DNA of 64,000 nt from Streptomyces cellostaticus (GTDB lineage Bacteria; Actinomycetota; Actinomycetes; Streptomycetales; Streptomycetaceae). The DNA is taken from positions 326,562 to 390,561 of the forward strand of contig NZ_KQ948021.1 in assembly GCF_001513965.1 (NCBI RefSeq). The letters are read 5' to 3'. The position numbers were made by a program, and so were the translations under genes. Within the stretch, counting starts at the first letter, position 1; every line of letters begins with the position of its first letter. The notes below the pieces were generated by a model that worked only from the letters and a program-made list of their open reading frames with translations, was not told where the DNA came from and made no database searches. Positions 63,366-64,000 of the stretch are shown piece after piece.

Positions 63366-64000
63366 TCACGCCGGCTTCCCCGGTTCCGGGCGCTGCCTCG
63401 GCAGGTCCGCGTGCAGGCGGGCCAGCAGGTGGGCTCTCTCCCGCGCGAAGGCCGGGTCCGCCCGGTAGTCGGAGTGGGCGAGGATCGGGGCCGGGAGAGG
63501 GTGTTCGGGGGTGCGGCCGTAGGCCAGGGGGTCCCGCAGGGGCTCGGGGTCCACGTCCGGGCCGCAGTCGCCGGGGAGACGGAGCGGGCCGCCGATGGGG
63601 TCGGTGAGGCGGTGGAGGTTGCGCCAGCAGGCGACGTCACGGTGCAGGGCGGCCAGCGCGCGCGGACCGAAATGGGCGGGGAACCAGCGGCCGTACAGCC
63701 GCTCCAGGGGAGAGCCGTAGGTGAGCAGGGCGACCCGCTTGCGGACGGACGGAGTCAGCTGCCAGGCCGCGGCCGCGGCCAGGACGCTGCCCTGGGAGTG
63801 ACCGGAGAGGACCAGGCGGCCGCCGGTGCGCCGGGTCCAGGTCGCCGTCCGCCAGGTCAGGTCCGGCACCGCGCGCTCGGCGTAGCAGGGCGGGGCGAAG
63901 GGGTGGGCGGCGCGCGGCCAGAAGGTGCCGATGTCCCACAGGATGCCGATGGTGCGCCGGGCGGAGGCGTCCTTGTAGGCGCGCCGGCCCCAGGTGACGA
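63366..64000 (-). CDS. Alpha/beta-hydrolase or lipase-like protein, N-terminus beyond window
   Basis: At least 211 C-terminal residues are in view; the frame is open through the right edge. The nucleophile elbow GHSQG lies in RLVLSGHSQGSVLAAAAAWQ, and VALLTYGSPLERLYGRWFPA follows as the next strand. A later Asp (DPIGGPLRLPGDCGPDVDPE) and His (ILAHSDYRADPAF) could complete the triad. Streptomyces have membrane-anchored hydrolases of this kind with unknown substrates. The true start is outside the window. Confidence 0.75.
   Translation of the reverse strand, partial: VTWGRRAYKDASARRTIGILWDIGTFWPRAAHPFAPPCYAERAVPDLTWRTATWTRRTGGRLVLSGHSQGSVLAAAAAWQLTPSVRKRVALLTYGSPLERLYGRWFPAHFGPRALAALHRDVACWRNLHRLTDPIGGPLRLPGDCGPDVDPEPLRDPLAYGRTPEHPLPAPILAHSDYRADPAFARERAHLLARLHADLPRQRPEPGKPA

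Overview
This window comes from a chromosome of a high-GC actinomycete, almost certainly a Streptomyces. Evidence is the strong third-position G/C bias, frequent GTG starts, long spurious antisense frames, Streptomyces-type secreted proteins, a LAL-type LuxR regulator, PadR and GntR regulators, a TerD-family protein and an Rv1733c-like membrane protein. No rRNA, tRNA or CRISPR array was found.

Layout. (1) 1-7.9 kb: a partial cupin gene, a small membrane protein, and a minus-strand glyA-soxB-soxD-soxA-soxG operon for sarcosine and one-carbon catabolism, divergent from a GntR/FCD regulator with a perfect 12-bp palindrome between them. (2) 7.9-17.1 kb: accessory DNA with a broken aldehyde dehydrogenase, a VOC protein, an acyl-CoA dehydrogenase with a PadR regulator and its perfect operator, two secreted proteins, a decayed IS110-type transposase, an unusual helix-turn-helix/pyruvate-kinase fusion, and a small LuxR-type HTH protein. 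(3) 17.4-38.2 kb: a coherent biosynthetic gene cluster that I could not match to a known product. A minus-strand arm holds an ATP-grasp ligase, an Asn/AspRS-core paralogue, a methyltransferase, an MFS exporter, an MccF-like S66 peptidase, an AlaRS-like protein and a fused alpha-beta glycyl-tRNA synthetase. A divergent plus-strand arm holds a full set of leucine-pathway paralogues (LeuA, LeuC, LeuD, LeuB) with an aminotransferase, then an amidohydrolase and a cytochrome P450. A cupin-like gene, a regulator with TrmB-like and LuxR-like parts, and a tiny divergent secreted or membrane peptide close the cluster. (4) 38.2-50.5 kb: a LacI-type pseudogene, a secreted protein, a LAL regulator, a molybdenum hydroxylase operon, and a scarred stretch with an MFS remnant, ten GTGTCC repeats and a broken beta-propeller gene. 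(5) 50.5-64 kb: mostly conserved core-type genes (NUDIX, Lnt, O-antigen-ligase-like, racemase, HpnB-like glycosyltransferase, TerD, MOSC, beta-helix/AAA+ fusion, a hydrolase cut by the window end).

Working model for region 3 (inference): the leucine-type enzymes lengthen a 2-oxo acid by one carbon and the aminotransferase converts it to a non-protein amino acid. The ATP-grasp ligase and synthetase-like proteins activate or couple amino acids, the P450 and methyltransferase tailor the product, and the MFS protein exports it. The MccF-like peptidase and the second, bacterial-type GlyRS look like self-immunity, so the product may target aminoacyl-tRNA synthesis, perhaps GlyRS or AlaRS, as a peptide-delivered warhead. 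Two other points stand out: the HTH/pyruvate-kinase fusion with altered active-site residues, and the regulator/small-peptide pair, which could be a peptide-signalling module.
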